A stretch of 48,173 nt of DNA. It comes from Gemmatimonadaceae bacterium (GTDB lineage Bacteria; Gemmatimonadota; Gemmatimonadetes; Gemmatimonadales; Gemmatimonadaceae). Each line of letters begins with the position of its first letter. Positions within the stretch are counted from its first letter, which is position 1. The position numbers and the translations under genes were made by a program. Location of the stretch: assembly GCA_025929535.1 (NCBI GenBank), contig JAICLZ010000030.1:1-48173 (forward strand). The letters run 5' to 3'. This document shows, piece by piece, positions 1 through 8,848 of the stretch. Under the pieces are notes generated by a model. That model was not told where the DNA came from. It was given only the letters and a program-made list of their open reading frames with translations, and ran no database searches.

Positions 1-4
1 AAAG

Positions 5-1393
5 CTATCGGGGTAGCTGGCGGAGATTTTCGCGTAAGATGTCAATGCGCCTCTTGTATTCCGGATCAGTATTCAGTTCCAGAACCTTCTCGAGACTGTG
101 TATGACAGTGGAATGATCTCGACCGCCAAAAGCGGTACCGATTTCTACAAGTTGAAGACCAAGTAGCTCACGGATCAGATACATGGCGGTTTGTCGTGGA
201 ATTGTCAGGTGCTTGGTTCTGCTTTTTGAGCATAGTCCGTCGACAGTTACTCCCCATTCACGAGCAGTTGCAGCTTGGATTGAAGGTACTGAAAGTCGGG
301 TAGTAAGGTCGGTAGGATTATCAGGTAGTGACTTGAGCTTATCTCGGAGAGCTTCTCGTGCAAGATCGATGGTCACTGGCTGATGCTTGAGGGATGCGTA
401 TGCAAGAAGTCGGATGATCGAGCCCTCGAGTTCTCTGACGCTCGACCAAATATGATGTGCGATGAACTGGATAACATCTTCGGGAATAGTGAGCTCGAGA
501 TGGTCCAGATGGGCTTTATTCTGCAGGATGGCGATTCGGTGCTCCAGGTCCGGTGGTTCTATATCGGCGACCATTCCCCACTGAAAGCGGCTAACCAGGC
601 GCGCCTCAAGTCCAGGGATCTCACTTGGAGGCCGATCACTGGTTAGCACGATCTGCCGGCCGGCCTCATAAAGCGTGTTGAAGGTGTGAAAAAACTCTTC
701 CTGAGTTGCCTCGGTCCGCTTCAGAAAATGGACATCGTCTACGAGTAGGAGGTCTACCTCTCGATAACGGCGGCGAAAAGCAGCGGTAGTCCGAGTTTGA
801 ATTGCCGTCACCAGTTCATTGGTGAATTGCTCAGTGGCTACGAAGCACAACCGGAGCTCTGGAGATTTGCTCAGAATTTCATGGGCAATTGCCTGCATCA
901 AGTGGGTCTTTCCCAGCCCAGTTTGTCCATAGAGAAACAATGGGTTGTAAACCTTCCCAGGCGACGCTGCAGCAGCTTGCGCTGCGGCGGCTGCCAACTC
1001 ATTCGATTTTCCGATTACAAAATTCTTGAAGGTATAGCGAGCGCTAAGTTGGACGTTGGAGATCTGTGTAACGGGGCTCTTGGCATCCGTTGCTTCCGGC
1101 AAAGGCGCTACGAAGAGGTCCATTTGTGGCCGGCCCCGTTGCTCTTCGTCGACCTTGAATACGATATTTATGGGGTGACCAAGTGCTACTGGCGCGTAAC
1201 TGGCTAGTAGCTGTGCGTGTTTTGACTCGTTCCACTCAGCAGTGAACCGGTCAGGCGCACCCACAGTAATCGTGTTCCCCTCCAGCAGTAATGCCGTTGT
1301 GGGCTCGAGCCAGGTCTTATAGGTCTGAGCCGGCAACTCACCTCGTGCACGGTCCAGAAGACGCGTCCAAACCTCTGTTGCTGTAAGAGCCAT
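5..1393 (-). CDS. dnaA: Chromosomal replication initiator protein DnaA
   Basis: A complete 462-residue DnaA, the AAA+ ATPase that binds DnaA boxes and opens oriC. The N-terminal domain I begins with a typical TEVW...LPAQTYKTWLEP stretch. The Walker A motif GQTGLGKT lies near residue 155 and Walker B LLLVDDVHF near residue 215. The C-terminal helix-turn-helix carries the DnaA signature around GGRDHSTVIHS. The length is normal for the family. The gene is transcribed away from rpmH, the usual arrangement next to a bacterial origin. A DnaA-box-like 9-mer lies 10-18 bases upstream of the start codon and may serve autoregulation. The stop codon is only a few bases from the window edge, so its downstream neighbour (often dnaN) is not visible. 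Confidence 0.98.
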   Translation of the reverse strand: MALTATEVWTRLLDRARGELPAQTYKTWLEPTTALLLEGNTITVGAPDRFTAEWNESKHAQLLASYAPVALGHPINIVFKVDEEQRGRPQMDLFVAPLPEATDAKSPVTQISNVQLSARYTFKNFVIGKSNELAAAAAQAAAASPGKVYNPLFLYGQTGLGKTHLMQAIAHEILSKSPELRLCFVATEQFTNELVTAIQTRTTAAFRRRYREVDLLLVDDVHFLKRTEATQEEFFHTFNTLYEAGRQIVLTSDRPPSEIPGLEARLVSRFQWGMVADIEPPDLEHRIAILQNKAHLDHLELTIPEDVIQFIAHHIWSSVRELEGSIIRLLAYASLKHQPVTIDLAREALRDKLKSLPDNPTDLTTRLSVPSIQAATAREWGVTVDGLCSKSRTKHLTIPRQTAMYLIRELLGLQLVEIGTAFGGRDHSTVIHSLEKVLELNTDPEYKRRIDILRENLRQLPR

Positions 1394-1402
1394 TTATCTC
1401 GA

Positions 1403-1411
1403 TGTGGAAAA
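1403..1411. promoter_or_regulatory. DnaA-box-like site before dnaA
   Basis: TGTGGAAAA differs by one base from the reverse complement of the consensus box TTATCCACA. It sits between the dnaA start and its probable promoter, where an autoregulatory box would act. It is a single copy, so this alone does not define an origin. Confidence 0.35.
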
Positions 1412-1423
1412 GTCGGGGACGCG

Positions 1424-1452
1424 AAAGTAGACCGGGTATGGGGAGAAGTCAA
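1424..1452 (-). promoter_or_regulatory. Probable sigma-70 promoter of dnaA
   Basis: Read on the minus strand: TTGACT (1452-1447), a 17-base spacer, then TACTTT (1429-1424), about 30 bases before the dnaA start codon. The -35 matches 5 of 6 and the -10 matches 3 of 6. Confidence 0.45.
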
Positions 1453-1504
1453 CGAAACACCGCCCGCCAGGACGTCGGACTCGACTCCGGAAGCTCCCGA
1501 TTGG

Positions 1505-1533
1505 TTGACGTATCTCCCTGCGACCACTATCTT
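1505..1533 (+). promoter_or_regulatory. Probable sigma-70 promoter of rpmH operon
   Basis: TTGACG (1505-1510), a 17-base spacer and TATCTT (1528-1533) lie 50 bases upstream of rpmH. Matches are 5 of 6 and 4 of 6. The promoter is divergent from the dnaA promoter in the same 190-base gap. Confidence 0.55.
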
Positions 1534-1583
1534 TAGCGCTCTCTATTTACCGACTTTTCTCCCGCATTGCAGGTTGAGTTGTC

Positions 1584-1748
1584 ATGGGCAAGCCTACGTA
1601 CCGACCCCGTAACAAACGCCGTATTCGTACCCATGGCTTTCGCGAACGGATGGCCACTCGCTGGGGTCGAGAAGTGTTGAATCGTCGGCGCAAGAAAGGA
1701 CGCAAGCAACTTACCGTGCAGCTTCCCTCCAAGTACGCAGGCGCCTGA
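1584..1748 (+). CDS. rpmH: 50S ribosomal protein L34
   Basis: A 54-residue basic protein, complete, too short for routine ORF lists. It has the L34 core: YRPRNKRR near the start, [16 protein letters not shown] in the middle and [11 protein letters not shown] after it. L34 lies at the base of the large ribosomal subunit. Most L34 proteins are 44-47 residues; this one has an extra tail ending PSKYAGA. It is the first gene of the rpmH-rnpA-yidD-yidC block, and its stop codon falls inside the open frame of rnpA. Confidence 0.95.
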   Translation: MGKPTYRPRNKRRIRTHGFRERMATRWGREVLNRRRKKGRKQLTVQLPSKYAGA

Positions 1749-1813
1749 CGGACGCTGGGAGTAATCGCTTCCCGCGCACTCATCGACTTACGCGCGGTGC
1801 GCAACTGAGATTC

Positions 1814-2113
1814 GTGCTACGTGAAGGGAAGCGTATTCGAACTGAGCATCTGGACCTCAGGATTGTCGCTTCCCTTCTGCATCACCCTCGCGTAGGCTTC
1901 ATCGTTCCAACGTACGGTCGCTCTATCGTGGAGCGAAATCAGCTGAAGCGACGACTTCGGGAGATCGTCCGCCGGAATATCCTACAGCGGATTCCTTCCG
2001 TCGACATGATCGTTCGCACTCGGCCCGAGGCCTATTCTGCCACCTTCGCGTCGCTCGAACGCGAGCTCCTGTCCGGAGATGCGCAGATCAAGCGTGTCTT
2101 CAAGGCGGAGTGA
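1814..2113 (+). CDS. rnpA: Ribonuclease P protein component
   Basis: The protein subunit of RNase P, which helps the catalytic RNA remove tRNA 5' leaders. The signature region reads RNQLKRRLREIVRR. The only ATG, GTG or TTG in this frame is the GTG at 1814. However, family homology clearly starts earlier: codons 1784-1813 read RLTRGAQLRF, the conserved N-terminal strand with the aromatic residue that contacts the pre-tRNA leader. The frame is open back to a stop at 1610-1612 but has no canonical start there. Real translation may begin at a rare codon such as CTG 1745, which overlaps the rpmH stop. The stop codon overlaps the yidD start (ATGA). Confidence 0.88.
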   Translation: MLREGKRIRTEHLDLRIVASLLHHPRVGFIVPTYGRSIVERNQLKRRLREIVRRNILQRIPSVDMIVRTRPEAYSATFASLERELLSGDAQIKRVFKAE

Positions 2114-2322
2114 TGCGGGCCATCCTCATCTTTGTAATACGTGCGTACCAGGCGACACTCTCGCCTCTCCTGCCTCCATCCTGCAGGTTCGTTCCGAGCT
2201 GTTCGACATATGCGATCGAAGCATTGCAACGGCATGGAGCGGCCCGAGGAACCGTACTCACCATTCGTCGGCTTGCCAGATGCCAGCCTTTTTGCACTGG
2301 CGGATACGACCCTGTGCCGTGA
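2113..2322 (+). CDS. yidD: Membrane protein insertion efficiency factor YidD
   Basis: A 69-residue YidD. It shows the family pattern of an amphipathic N-terminal helix (ILIFVIRAYQATLSP), then PSCRFVPSCSTYAIEAL and a late C-x(3)-GGYDPVP motif. It is thought to assist YidC or Sec in inserting inner-membrane proteins. The ATG at 2113 overlaps the rnpA stop. yidC follows after 11 bases. The gene order rpmH-rnpA-yidD-yidC is the classical one. Confidence 0.95.
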   Translation: MRAILIFVIRAYQATLSPLLPPSCRFVPSCSTYAIEALQRHGAARGTVLTIRRLARCQPFCTGGYDPVP

Positions 2323-2333
2323 TCACGTAATTC

Positions 2334-4040
2334 ATGGAAAAACGTCTTTTACTGGCTCTCGCTCTCGCCGCGATTGTCATTCTCATTTCCCAGAAGCTAT
2401 TCCCTACGCCCGCCGTACCGAAGAGGTTGGCTCGGGATAGCACTGCCGTCATGCGTGACACCAGTCAGGTTCAACACGATACGAATACTGCTGTGGTCAG
2501 CAATGACTCGAGTCGAACGAGACCGACGAGCAGTGAACAAACAATACATCGGGAGGAAACGACGACGGCAGCAGTGGCAATAGCGTCATCACCGATAAGT
2601 GCTGTTGACACAATATCGGTTGCCACTCCGAAGGTGACGTATCACTTCACCTCGGTGGGTGCGGCTCCCCTGGATGTAGTACTGGCGGATTATCACAAGC
2701 TGCCAAAGGGATCGAAGCAGAACGTAGTGCTTGGCCGACCACACGTCCCACTATTGAGCTATGCACTGGTAACCGGCAAGGATACGCTGCGACTCGATCA
2801 GACGAAGTTTCACGTTGACTCGTCTGTGACATCAAACACGCGTGCGATCACATTCGACGCCGATGTCCGGAATACGCACGTGGTGATCGGGTATAGCTTC
2901 AGCCCTGAGGGATATCTCGCGCAGGTTCGTGGATCAGTCACTGGTGCGACGCAAGGTGCAGTGCTGTTGATCACCTTGCATCACGGACTTCCGTTCGTTG
3001 AGGCGGACTCTCTCGACGATCTGCACAGTCTCGCATATGTCGCAAAACCGGCGAATGAAGATGCCCACAGTATAGCGTTTGCGAAACTCGACTCTCTCGA
3101 GCCTAAAATCGAACGCGATTCCCTCTCGTGGGTTGCCAGCAAGAACAAGTATTTCCTCCTGGCCGTAATCGCGACGCCACCGGCCAGACCATTCAGCGCG
3201 GCTGTGTTCACACGTGGACCGCACGAGCCCAAAGCAGTCAGCTCGGCGGATGCACTCCTGCTACAACCGCTGAGTCAATCAGGTGCTTTCGGCTTTGAGC
3301 TATACACGGGTCCACAGGAATGGCGTCGGCTGCATCAGATGGGGCGCAACTTGGAGCATGTGAACCCTTATGGGTCGTTCCTGAGACCCGTAGTGCAGCC
3401 CTTCGCGACTATTGTCATGCAGGTGGTGCTTTGGATTCACGACAAGCTGAAGATCAACTATGGCTGGGTTCTTATCATCTTTGGAATTAGCATCCGATTG
3501 CTCCTCTGGCCTTTGAATCAGGGAGCGATGCGCAATAGTCTGAAGCTCCAGCGTATTCAGCCACAACTTCAGGAGATTCAGAAAAAGTTCAAGTCGAACC
3601 CGGAGAAGCTGCAAGCCGAGATGGGAAAGTTGTATCGCGACCATGGGATGAGCCCGTTCACACCTCTGGCGGGGTGCCTGCCGATGCTCATTCCGATGCC
3701 CGTGCTGTTTGCGCTCTATTTTGTGTTTCAGAACACGATCGAATTCCGTGGAGTGTCCTTTCTCTGGATGCCTGATCTCTCGCAGAAGGATCCACTGTTC
3801 ATTCTTCCAGCCGTCATGGGCATCTCCATGTACGTGCTGTCATGGATCAGCTTGCGTTCTGCACCGCCGAATCCTCAGGCCAAGACGATGGCCTATGTCT
3901 TTCCGGTGATGATGGTGTTCTTCTTCTGGCGGCTCGCCGCCGGATTGAATCTGTACTATGCGGTTCAGAATATTGCGACACTTCCACAGCAATGGCTCAT
4001 CGCGCGTGAACGAGCGAAACTCACTCCTGCGAGTGGATAA
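2334..4040 (+). CDS. yidC: Membrane protein insertase YidC
   Basis: A 568-residue Gram-negative-type YidC (Oxa1 family), which inserts and folds inner-membrane proteins. The first transmembrane helix is at residues 4-20. A large periplasmic beta domain follows to about residue 340, with a low-complexity Thr/Ser/Arg stretch near 45-85. The conserved five-helix core then starts at the WIHDKLKINYGWVLIIFG region, includes the Oxa1 cytoplasmic loop (LQRIQPQLQEIQKKFKSNPE) and ends near residue 560. The length is typical of diderms. The last bases overlap the GTG start of the next gene. Confidence 0.97.
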   Translation: MEKRLLLALALAAIVILISQKLFPTPAVPKRLARDSTAVMRDTSQVQHDTNTAVVSNDSSRTRPTSSEQTIHREETTTAAVAIASSPISAVDTISVATPKVTYHFTSVGAAPLDVVLADYHKLPKGSKQNVVLGRPHVPLLSYALVTGKDTLRLDQTKFHVDSSVTSNTRAITFDADVRNTHVVIGYSFSPEGYLAQVRGSVTGATQGAVLLITLHHGLPFVEADSLDDLHSLAYVAKPANEDAHSIAFAKLDSLEPKIERDSLSWVASKNKYFLLAVIATPPARPFSAAVFTRGPHEPKAVSSADALLLQPLSQSGAFGFELYTGPQEWRRLHQMGRNLEHVNPYGSFLRPVVQPFATIVMQVVLWIHDKLKINYGWVLIIFGISIRLLLWPLNQGAMRNSLKLQRIQPQLQEIQKKFKSNPEKLQAEMGKLYRDHGMSPFTPLAGCLPMLIPMPVLFALYFVFQNTIEFRGVSFLWMPDLSQKDPLFILPAVMGISMYVLSWISLRSAPPNPQAKTMAYVFPVMMVFFFWRLAAGLNLYYAVQNIATLPQQWLIARERAKLTPASG

Positions 4041-4830
4041 CAACACTGCGGCTCGCATTACCTACATCGGACACGCAACGCTGTTACTGGACTTCGGTGA
4101 TGTGCGCGTGCTCACCGATCCGAATTTCGACGACAAGCTCGGCTTCTTCCTGCCTCGGGTCTCGGCTCCCGGCATCAAGATGTCCGAGCTTCCTCACATC
4201 GATGCGATCCTTCTTACGCATGCACACGCGGATCATCTCTCGTTTGCATCGCTGCGTGCACTTCCCGCTGGAATTCCGATTTATGCGCCACCGATTGTCG
4301 CTCGATGGCTCGAGCGTGATGGCCTTGCTTCCGCTTGCCCGATTGAGCCTGGGCAGACACTGCAGGTCGGAAGAGTGGCGATAACTACTGCAGCTGCCCG
4401 GCATGTTGGTGCGCGCTATGGCGTAGATCGCTGGCGTGGAGCTGCGCACATGTATCTGATCGATGATGGTAGCGTATCCGTGCTCTTCACGGGTGATACC
4501 GCCGTCACCCCCGACGCACTTGTGCTCACCAAGACGATACTTCCAAGACGGCTGGACGTCGCACTACTCCCAATCGGGTTCGCACCGCGATGGAAAGAGC
4601 AGATATTCAGGCGTGGACATCTAACTGCAGGCGACGCCCTGTCGCTGTTCGAGGAGCTGAATGCGCGAATCTTCGTTCCGTTTCACTGGGGAACGTTTCA
4701 ACACGTGACCTCAGGCGCCTACGATGCGATTCGGGTGCTGCGCTCGCTCCTCGAGAATCACGAGCGTGCAGCGGAAGTGAAGATCCTCCCTCCTGGCGAG
4801 ACGCTCGTCATCGACAACTTGGCAACGTGA
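4033..4830 (+). CDS. Metallo-beta-lactamase-fold hydrolase (UlaG/NAPE-PLD-like)
   Basis: A predicted metal-dependent hydrolase of about 265 residues. The N-terminal strand reads ITYIGHATLLLDFG. The metal motif HAHADH is at residues 63-68, a later ligand is in FTGDTA, and the C-terminal end has the FVPFHWGTF motif of the NAPE-phospholipase-D/UlaG branch. The start is placed at GTG 4033, overlapping the yidC end by 8 bases, because an upstream ATG would require a long overlap and lies outside the conserved domain. The substrate is unknown. It sits in the yidC-mnmE block and is probably co-transcribed with it. Confidence 0.85.
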   Translation: MDNNTAARITYIGHATLLLDFGDVRVLTDPNFDDKLGFFLPRVSAPGIKMSELPHIDAILLTHAHADHLSFASLRALPAGIPIYAPPIVARWLERDGLASACPIEPGQTLQVGRVAITTAAARHVGARYGVDRWRGAAHMYLIDDGSVSVLFTGDTAVTPDALVLTKTILPRRLDVALLPIGFAPRWKEQIFRRGHLTAGDALSLFEELNARIFVPFHWGTFQHVTSGAYDAIRVLRSLLENHERAAEVKILPPGETLVIDNLAT

Positions 4831-4843
4831 GCACGTACTTCAG

Positions 4844-6217
4844 ATGAGGAGCGATGTACTGCCCGGAGCTTCGGATACCATCGTTGCCCAGGCGACTGCC
4901 GGTGCGAGGAGCGCACTCGCGCTGATACGTGTATCCGGTCCGAATGCATTTATGATCGGCGAAGCGCTTCTAACTCCATGGCGCGTTACGCCACGCCGCG
5001 CATTCCTTGCGTCACTGCGCAATCCGGAAGACGGAAGGAAAATCGATCAAGGACTCGTCACCGTCTTCCATGGACCTGCGTCATTCACGGGCGAAGACAT
5101 GATCGAGCTTTCTCTGCATGGCGGAGAAATAGGCCCTGCTCTCGCGCTCAGCGCGATGCTTGCCTGCGGCGCGCGACGAGCGCTTCCGGGAGAGTTCACG
5201 CGGAGAGCGCTGCTGAACGGAAAGCTCGACCTCCTGCAAGCCGAGGCAATCGCGGATCTCGTGGACTCTCGTTCGCGCGCCATGCACGATGTTGCCCTTG
5301 GCCAGCTCGCAGGGCATCTGTCCAGACGGCTGAACACACTTCGCACAGAGATCATCGAGCTCGAGGCATTGCTTGCCTACGATGTCGATTTTCCCGACGA
5401 AGACGATGGGCCCGTTGCCGAGGATCGCATTGAAGCGGGTGCGCTCAAACTTCTTACGGTGATCGACACGTTGCTCGCGACGAGCACAACCGGCGAGATG
5501 GTTCGAAGCGGTGCGACCGTGATCATTGCCGGTGCTCCGAATACCGGGAAATCATCGCTGTTCAACGCTCTGGCGGGAACGCAGCGCGCGATCGTAACGG
5601 ACGTGCCGGGAACCACACGCGATGCGCTCGAGGCCATGGTGGACATCGGTCCGTGGCCGGTACGACTGGTCGATACCGCGGGTCTTCGCACGAGTGCGGA
5701 CATGATCGAGCGCCTCGGGATCGAAGTTGCTGAGCGATACCTGAAAAACGCCGAGATTGTGCTCGTGTGCGGAGACGATGCGCGATCGATCACGCTAGCG
5801 GTCGATCACGTGCGTCCGCTGACGAATGGCATGCTGCTCGTGGTGGGAACGAAGAACGATGCCGGTAACCTGCCATCCTCGCTTGAGGAGAAGCTCGACT
5901 ACGTGCGCGTGAGTGCGCGTACGGGCGAAGGGCTCGCGACGCTGGTAGAGAGTATCAGCGCCGCGCTCAATAGAGTTCACGAGCCGGCAGCGAGCAATCC
6001 AGTGCTCACGCGCGAGCGTCATCGAGTGGCGCTCACCAAAGCTCGCGTCGAGATCGCGGCCTTTCTGCAGAACTGTCTGAATGGATTCACACTGCCGGCG
6101 ACGGTTGCTGCGGTGCATCTCCACAGCGCGCAGGGCTATCTCGAGGAGCTCGTTGGTGTGCTGGATGTCGACGACGTGCTCGATCGCGTGTTCAGCACCT
6201 TCTGCGTGGGCAAGTAG
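4844..6217 (+). CDS. mnmE: tRNA-5-carboxymethylaminomethyl-U34 GTPase MnmE
   Basis: A 457-residue MnmE/TrmE, which with MnmG modifies the wobble uridine of certain tRNAs. The N-terminal tetrahydrofolate-binding domain starts with DTIVAQATA...ALALIRVSG. The inserted G domain has GAPNTGKSS near residue 230, a DVPGTTRD switch and VDTAG. The C-terminal FCVGK is the conserved tail with the invariant Cys. The family binds a folate one-carbon donor, so it is a housekeeping user of C1 units next to the C1 island, but the location is normal for mnmE near oriC. Confidence 0.97.
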   Translation: MRSDVLPGASDTIVAQATAGARSALALIRVSGPNAFMIGEALLTPWRVTPRRAFLASLRNPEDGRKIDQGLVTVFHGPASFTGEDMIELSLHGGEIGPALALSAMLACGARRALPGEFTRRALLNGKLDLLQAEAIADLVDSRSRAMHDVALGQLAGHLSRRLNTLRTEIIELEALLAYDVDFPDEDDGPVAEDRIEAGALKLLTVIDTLLATSTTGEMVRSGATVIIAGAPNTGKSSLFNALAGTQRAIVTDVPGTTRDALEAMVDIGPWPVRLVDTAGLRTSADMIERLGIEVAERYLKNAEIVLVCGDDARSITLAVDHVRPLTNGMLLVVGTKNDAGNLPSSLEEKLDYVRVSARTGEGLATLVESISAALNRVHEPAASNPVLTRERHRVALTKARVEIAAFLQNCLNGFTLPATVAAVHLHSAQGYLEELVGVLDVDDVLDRVFSTFCVGK

Positions 6218-6234
6218 TCGAAGTCGAAGGCTGC

Positions 6235-7173
6235 TTATGCCGACACGGCTGCGAGACTCGAGATCGCGGAAATCTCGTCGGCGCTCGCACGAACAGTCCA
6301 CGGCATCCCCCGCTCCGTCACAGCGCGCTCGACCATGCGGCTGCCCAGGTAGTATCCTGCGCGCTCGGGGAGAACGTATTGATCGATCGTTCGCGACTCA
6401 TCGCTCAGACCGTCGGAGAGATAGCGAAGTCGCAAGCCGAGCCCTGTACGATCCAGGTCGGACGCGATGGCGCGTATGAGCACACCCTCGAGCTCACGGA
6501 CACGTGCGTATTGGCGGCGGGAGTAGCCGTAGTACTCCCATTCGGCATGTCCGGGGCTCACGACTCGTGCTACCTCGACGGCAATGCCCTCGTTGACCAC
6601 GTGCTCGCGGAGGGTCGCTCGTCTACCCGTGTCCCAATAGCTGTAGTAACCGCCCGATTCGGTGATGAGCTGACGCAACGTGCTGCGGCTCGCGGGCGAC
6701 GTATAGCGCACGGCATGCGCGATCTCGTGAGCGAGCCAGAGGGGGATCAGTGCCGGGTCGAGCCCCAACCCCTGCGTGTCCGGATTTGCGACACCGGTGA
6801 AGTGCTCCAGGCAGACGAAGGCGATCCCTCGCCCCTCGGTGACGAGCTCGCCGGCGTTTGCGGCACCCACCCCGACCATGAGTACAACATCGATGTCGGA
6901 ATCGAGCTCGAGCAGCGCTCCACAGCGGTATTCGGTCTCTCTCGCGAGTGAAACCACATCAGTTCTTTCCAACATCGCTCGCAGATCACGCCTGTCGGCG
7001 CGCATCACCGACCGCGCTACGTCATCGAAGTGCGATGTGTCGGGATCGAGAACGTAGTTTCGCCAGTATGGCTCGAGGACTCTGAGGTGGGACGAATAGT
7101 AGCGCCGGTACGCGGCGACGGGGTCTGTGCTGTCGAGCAGTGCAAAAAAATCGGGGATCAGATTGATCAGCAT
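6235..7173 (-). CDS. Predicted zinc metallopeptidase, DUF2268-like
   Basis: A 312-residue cytosolic-looking protein with the zinc-protease motif HEIAH at residues 149-153 and a downstream Glu in NEGIAVE (residue 195), a likely third ligand. The end carries ERAGYYLGSRMVE, similar to the conserved C-terminal block of DUF2268 proteins (predicted Zn-dependent proteases). No signal peptide is evident. The gene stands alone, convergent with mnmE and divergent from the next gene. The substrate is unknown. Confidence 0.75.
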   Translation of the reverse strand: MLINLIPDFFALLDSTDPVAAYRRYYSSHLRVLEPYWRNYVLDPDTSHFDDVARSVMRADRRDLRAMLERTDVVSLARETEYRCGALLELDSDIDVVLMVGVGAANAGELVTEGRGIAFVCLEHFTGVANPDTQGLGLDPALIPLWLAHEIAHAVRYTSPASRSTLRQLITESGGYYSYWDTGRRATLREHVVNEGIAVEVARVVSPGHAEWEYYGYSRRQYARVRELEGVLIRAIASDLDRTGLGLRLRYLSDGLSDESRTIDQYVLPERAGYYLGSRMVERAVTERGMPWTVRASADEISAISSLAAVSA

Positions 7174-7319
7174 TCAGACCGGGTGCGCGTGTGAATGGCG
7201 CGACGTCTATCCGGCGGACGGGGCAAGATAGTGTCGGCCTGAGAACGCAACAAGGGCGATTCGCACTGCTGGCACGCTATTTCCCTCTGGTAATTGATGT
7301 GAACGTGCCGGAGCCGAGT

Positions 7320-7973
7320 ATGACGACGTTGAAACACATTGAACTCACCTGTCCCATCTGTCATCACTGCTTCGATTCGCAAGCGGTACTGTCGACGAAC
7401 TCGTTCGGGGGAAAGCGCACGGACTTTCACGAGCGCGCCGCGGGTGCGCAGCCGCTTCCCTATCTAATACATCTGTGCTCGCGCTGTGGCTACGCCGGGA
7501 GCGAACGAGATTTCGGTGAGGAGGCGGATGTCAGCCCGATGCTCAAGGAGCACGTGTGGGACGAGCTCGCACCTCGCTTGAGTGAAGGGGCGCTGACCAG
7601 TTCGGAGAAGTACGAGTTTGCCGCGAAGGTGGCGCTCTGGCAGGGAGCGGAGCCGCGGCGTGTGGCGGACCTGCTGTTGCGTGCCGCATGGTGCTGTGTC
7701 GATGAGGGCGACACGGAAGCGGAGCGCTACTTCCGGCGCCACTCGGCGTGGATGTTCGAGCGTGCACTCGAGGCCTATGATGGAGTCGAGCGCGATGAGC
7801 GCGCGGTGCTCACCTATCTCGTCGGCGAGCTCTGGCGGCGAATCGGCGACGCCACCATGGCGGCGCAGTGGTTCGACCATGTGGCCGACGAAGTGCTCGA
7901 CTCGGATTCGCAGCAGTGGCTGATCGCAGCCGCGAATCAACAGCGTGACTGTCCTCGCGAGTGGTTCGGCTGA
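7320..7973 (+). CDS. DUF2225 family protein
   Basis: A 217-residue protein of unknown function. The N-terminal half has paired cysteines in CPICHHC and CSRCGYAG, the probable zinc-binding site typical of DUF2225. The C-terminal half is helical and TPR-like. The ATG at 7320 is preferred over the longer frame because CGGAG lies 6 bases upstream and the conserved region starts just after it. There is no operon partner on this strand close by. Confidence 0.7.
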   Translation: MTTLKHIELTCPICHHCFDSQAVLSTNSFGGKRTDFHERAAGAQPLPYLIHLCSRCGYAGSERDFGEEADVSPMLKEHVWDELAPRLSEGALTSSEKYEFAAKVALWQGAEPRRVADLLLRAAWCCVDEGDTEAERYFRRHSAWMFERALEAYDGVERDERAVLTYLVGELWRRIGDATMAAQWFDHVADEVLDSDSQQWLIAAANQQRDCPREWFG

Positions 7974-7978
7974 GCTGA

Positions 7979-8635
7979 TCAGGTACCGGGGCGAGTGCCG
8001 AAGATCCGGTCGCCGGCGTCTCCGAGTCCGGGGAGGATGTAGCCGAGCGCATTGAGCTCGCGGTCGAGGGCAGCCGCGAAGATGCGCACGTCGGGGTGCG
8101 CGGCCATCATCCGCTGCACCCCTGCTGGTGCGGCCACCAGGCACAGAAACCGGATTCGCGTCGCGCCGGCGCGCTTGAGTGAATCGATGGCTGCAACCGC
8201 ACTCCCCCCTGTCGCGAGCATTGGGTCGAGCACGAAGAACTGTCGCTCGCTCGCATCTCCGGGTACGCGGAAGTAATAGTCGACCGGCTCCAGCGTCTGA
8301 TGATCGCGGTAGAGCCCGATGTGGCCTACACGGGCGGAAGGTACGAGCCGAAGTACCCCGTCGACCATCCCGAGCCCTGCCCGTAGAATCGGCACGAGTG
8401 TCAGCTTCTTCCCGCTGACGCGCTGGGCCGTCATTCTCTCCAGTGGCGTCTCCACAAACACGGGCTCCAGCGCGAGATCGCTCGTGGCCTCGTACGCCAT
8501 GAGCATGGCGATCTCCTCGACCAGCTCCTTGAATATCTTGGTTGGAGTTGCGCGATCGCGCAGGATCGAGAGCTTGTGCTGGACCAGCGGGTGCCCGGTC
8601 ACCGACAGATTGGCGAAGACAGGGGTGGTCAGCAT
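7979..8635 (-). CDS. upp: Uracil phosphoribosyltransferase
   Basis: A 218-residue UPRT that converts uracil and PRPP to UMP in pyrimidine salvage. The conserved pieces are [16 protein letters not shown] at the start, [13 protein letters not shown] in the middle, the PRPP loop [11 protein letters not shown] and the C-terminal [10 protein letters not shown]. The start is set at ATG 8635; the longer frame reads into unrelated sequence. The end comes 5 bases from the stop of the convergent DUF2225 gene. Confidence 0.95.
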   Translation of the reverse strand: MLTTPVFANLSVTGHPLVQHKLSILRDRATPTKIFKELVEEIAMLMAYEATSDLALEPVFVETPLERMTAQRVSGKKLTLVPILRAGLGMVDGVLRLVPSARVGHIGLYRDHQTLEPVDYYFRVPGDASERQFFVLDPMLATGGSAVAAIDSLKRAGATRIRFLCLVAAPAGVQRMMAAHPDVRIFAAALDRELNALGYILPGLGDAGDRIFGTRPGT

Positions 8636-8662
8636 GCGGCTGAAGGTACTAACTTCGCATTC

Positions 8663-8848
8663 ATGAAAGAATACCAGGCGGTGGTGTTGAAGTTGTCGCG
8701 CCGGGCGCACGACGATGAGGACGCGCTCACGGATCTGTTGAACGAGCGCAGTCGCGGTGGATGGGAGCCCGCGCTGCTCTCGCAGGATGGGGCGCGCATG
8801 ACCGTCGTCTTCCAGCGTGCGTTGCCGGCCTCTCGCAAAGAGAAGTGA
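8663..8848 (+). CDS. Small DUF4177-like protein
   Basis: A 61-residue protein starting [11 protein letters not shown]. The tail [14 protein letters not shown]...MTVVFQR matches the pattern of DUF4177 (YKVV... LN..G..GWELV... FKR). The function is unknown. Its TGA overlaps the GTG start of the TetR gene (GTGA), so the two are probably translated together. Confidence 0.65.
   Translation: MKEYQAVVLKLSRRAHDDEDALTDLLNERSRGGWEPALLSQDGARMTVVFQRALPASRKEK

Noticed and set aside
1394-1583. oriC in the dnaA-rpmH gap
   Set aside because: Only one imperfect DnaA box and no AT-rich unwinding stretch; the origin more likely lies beyond the left edge.
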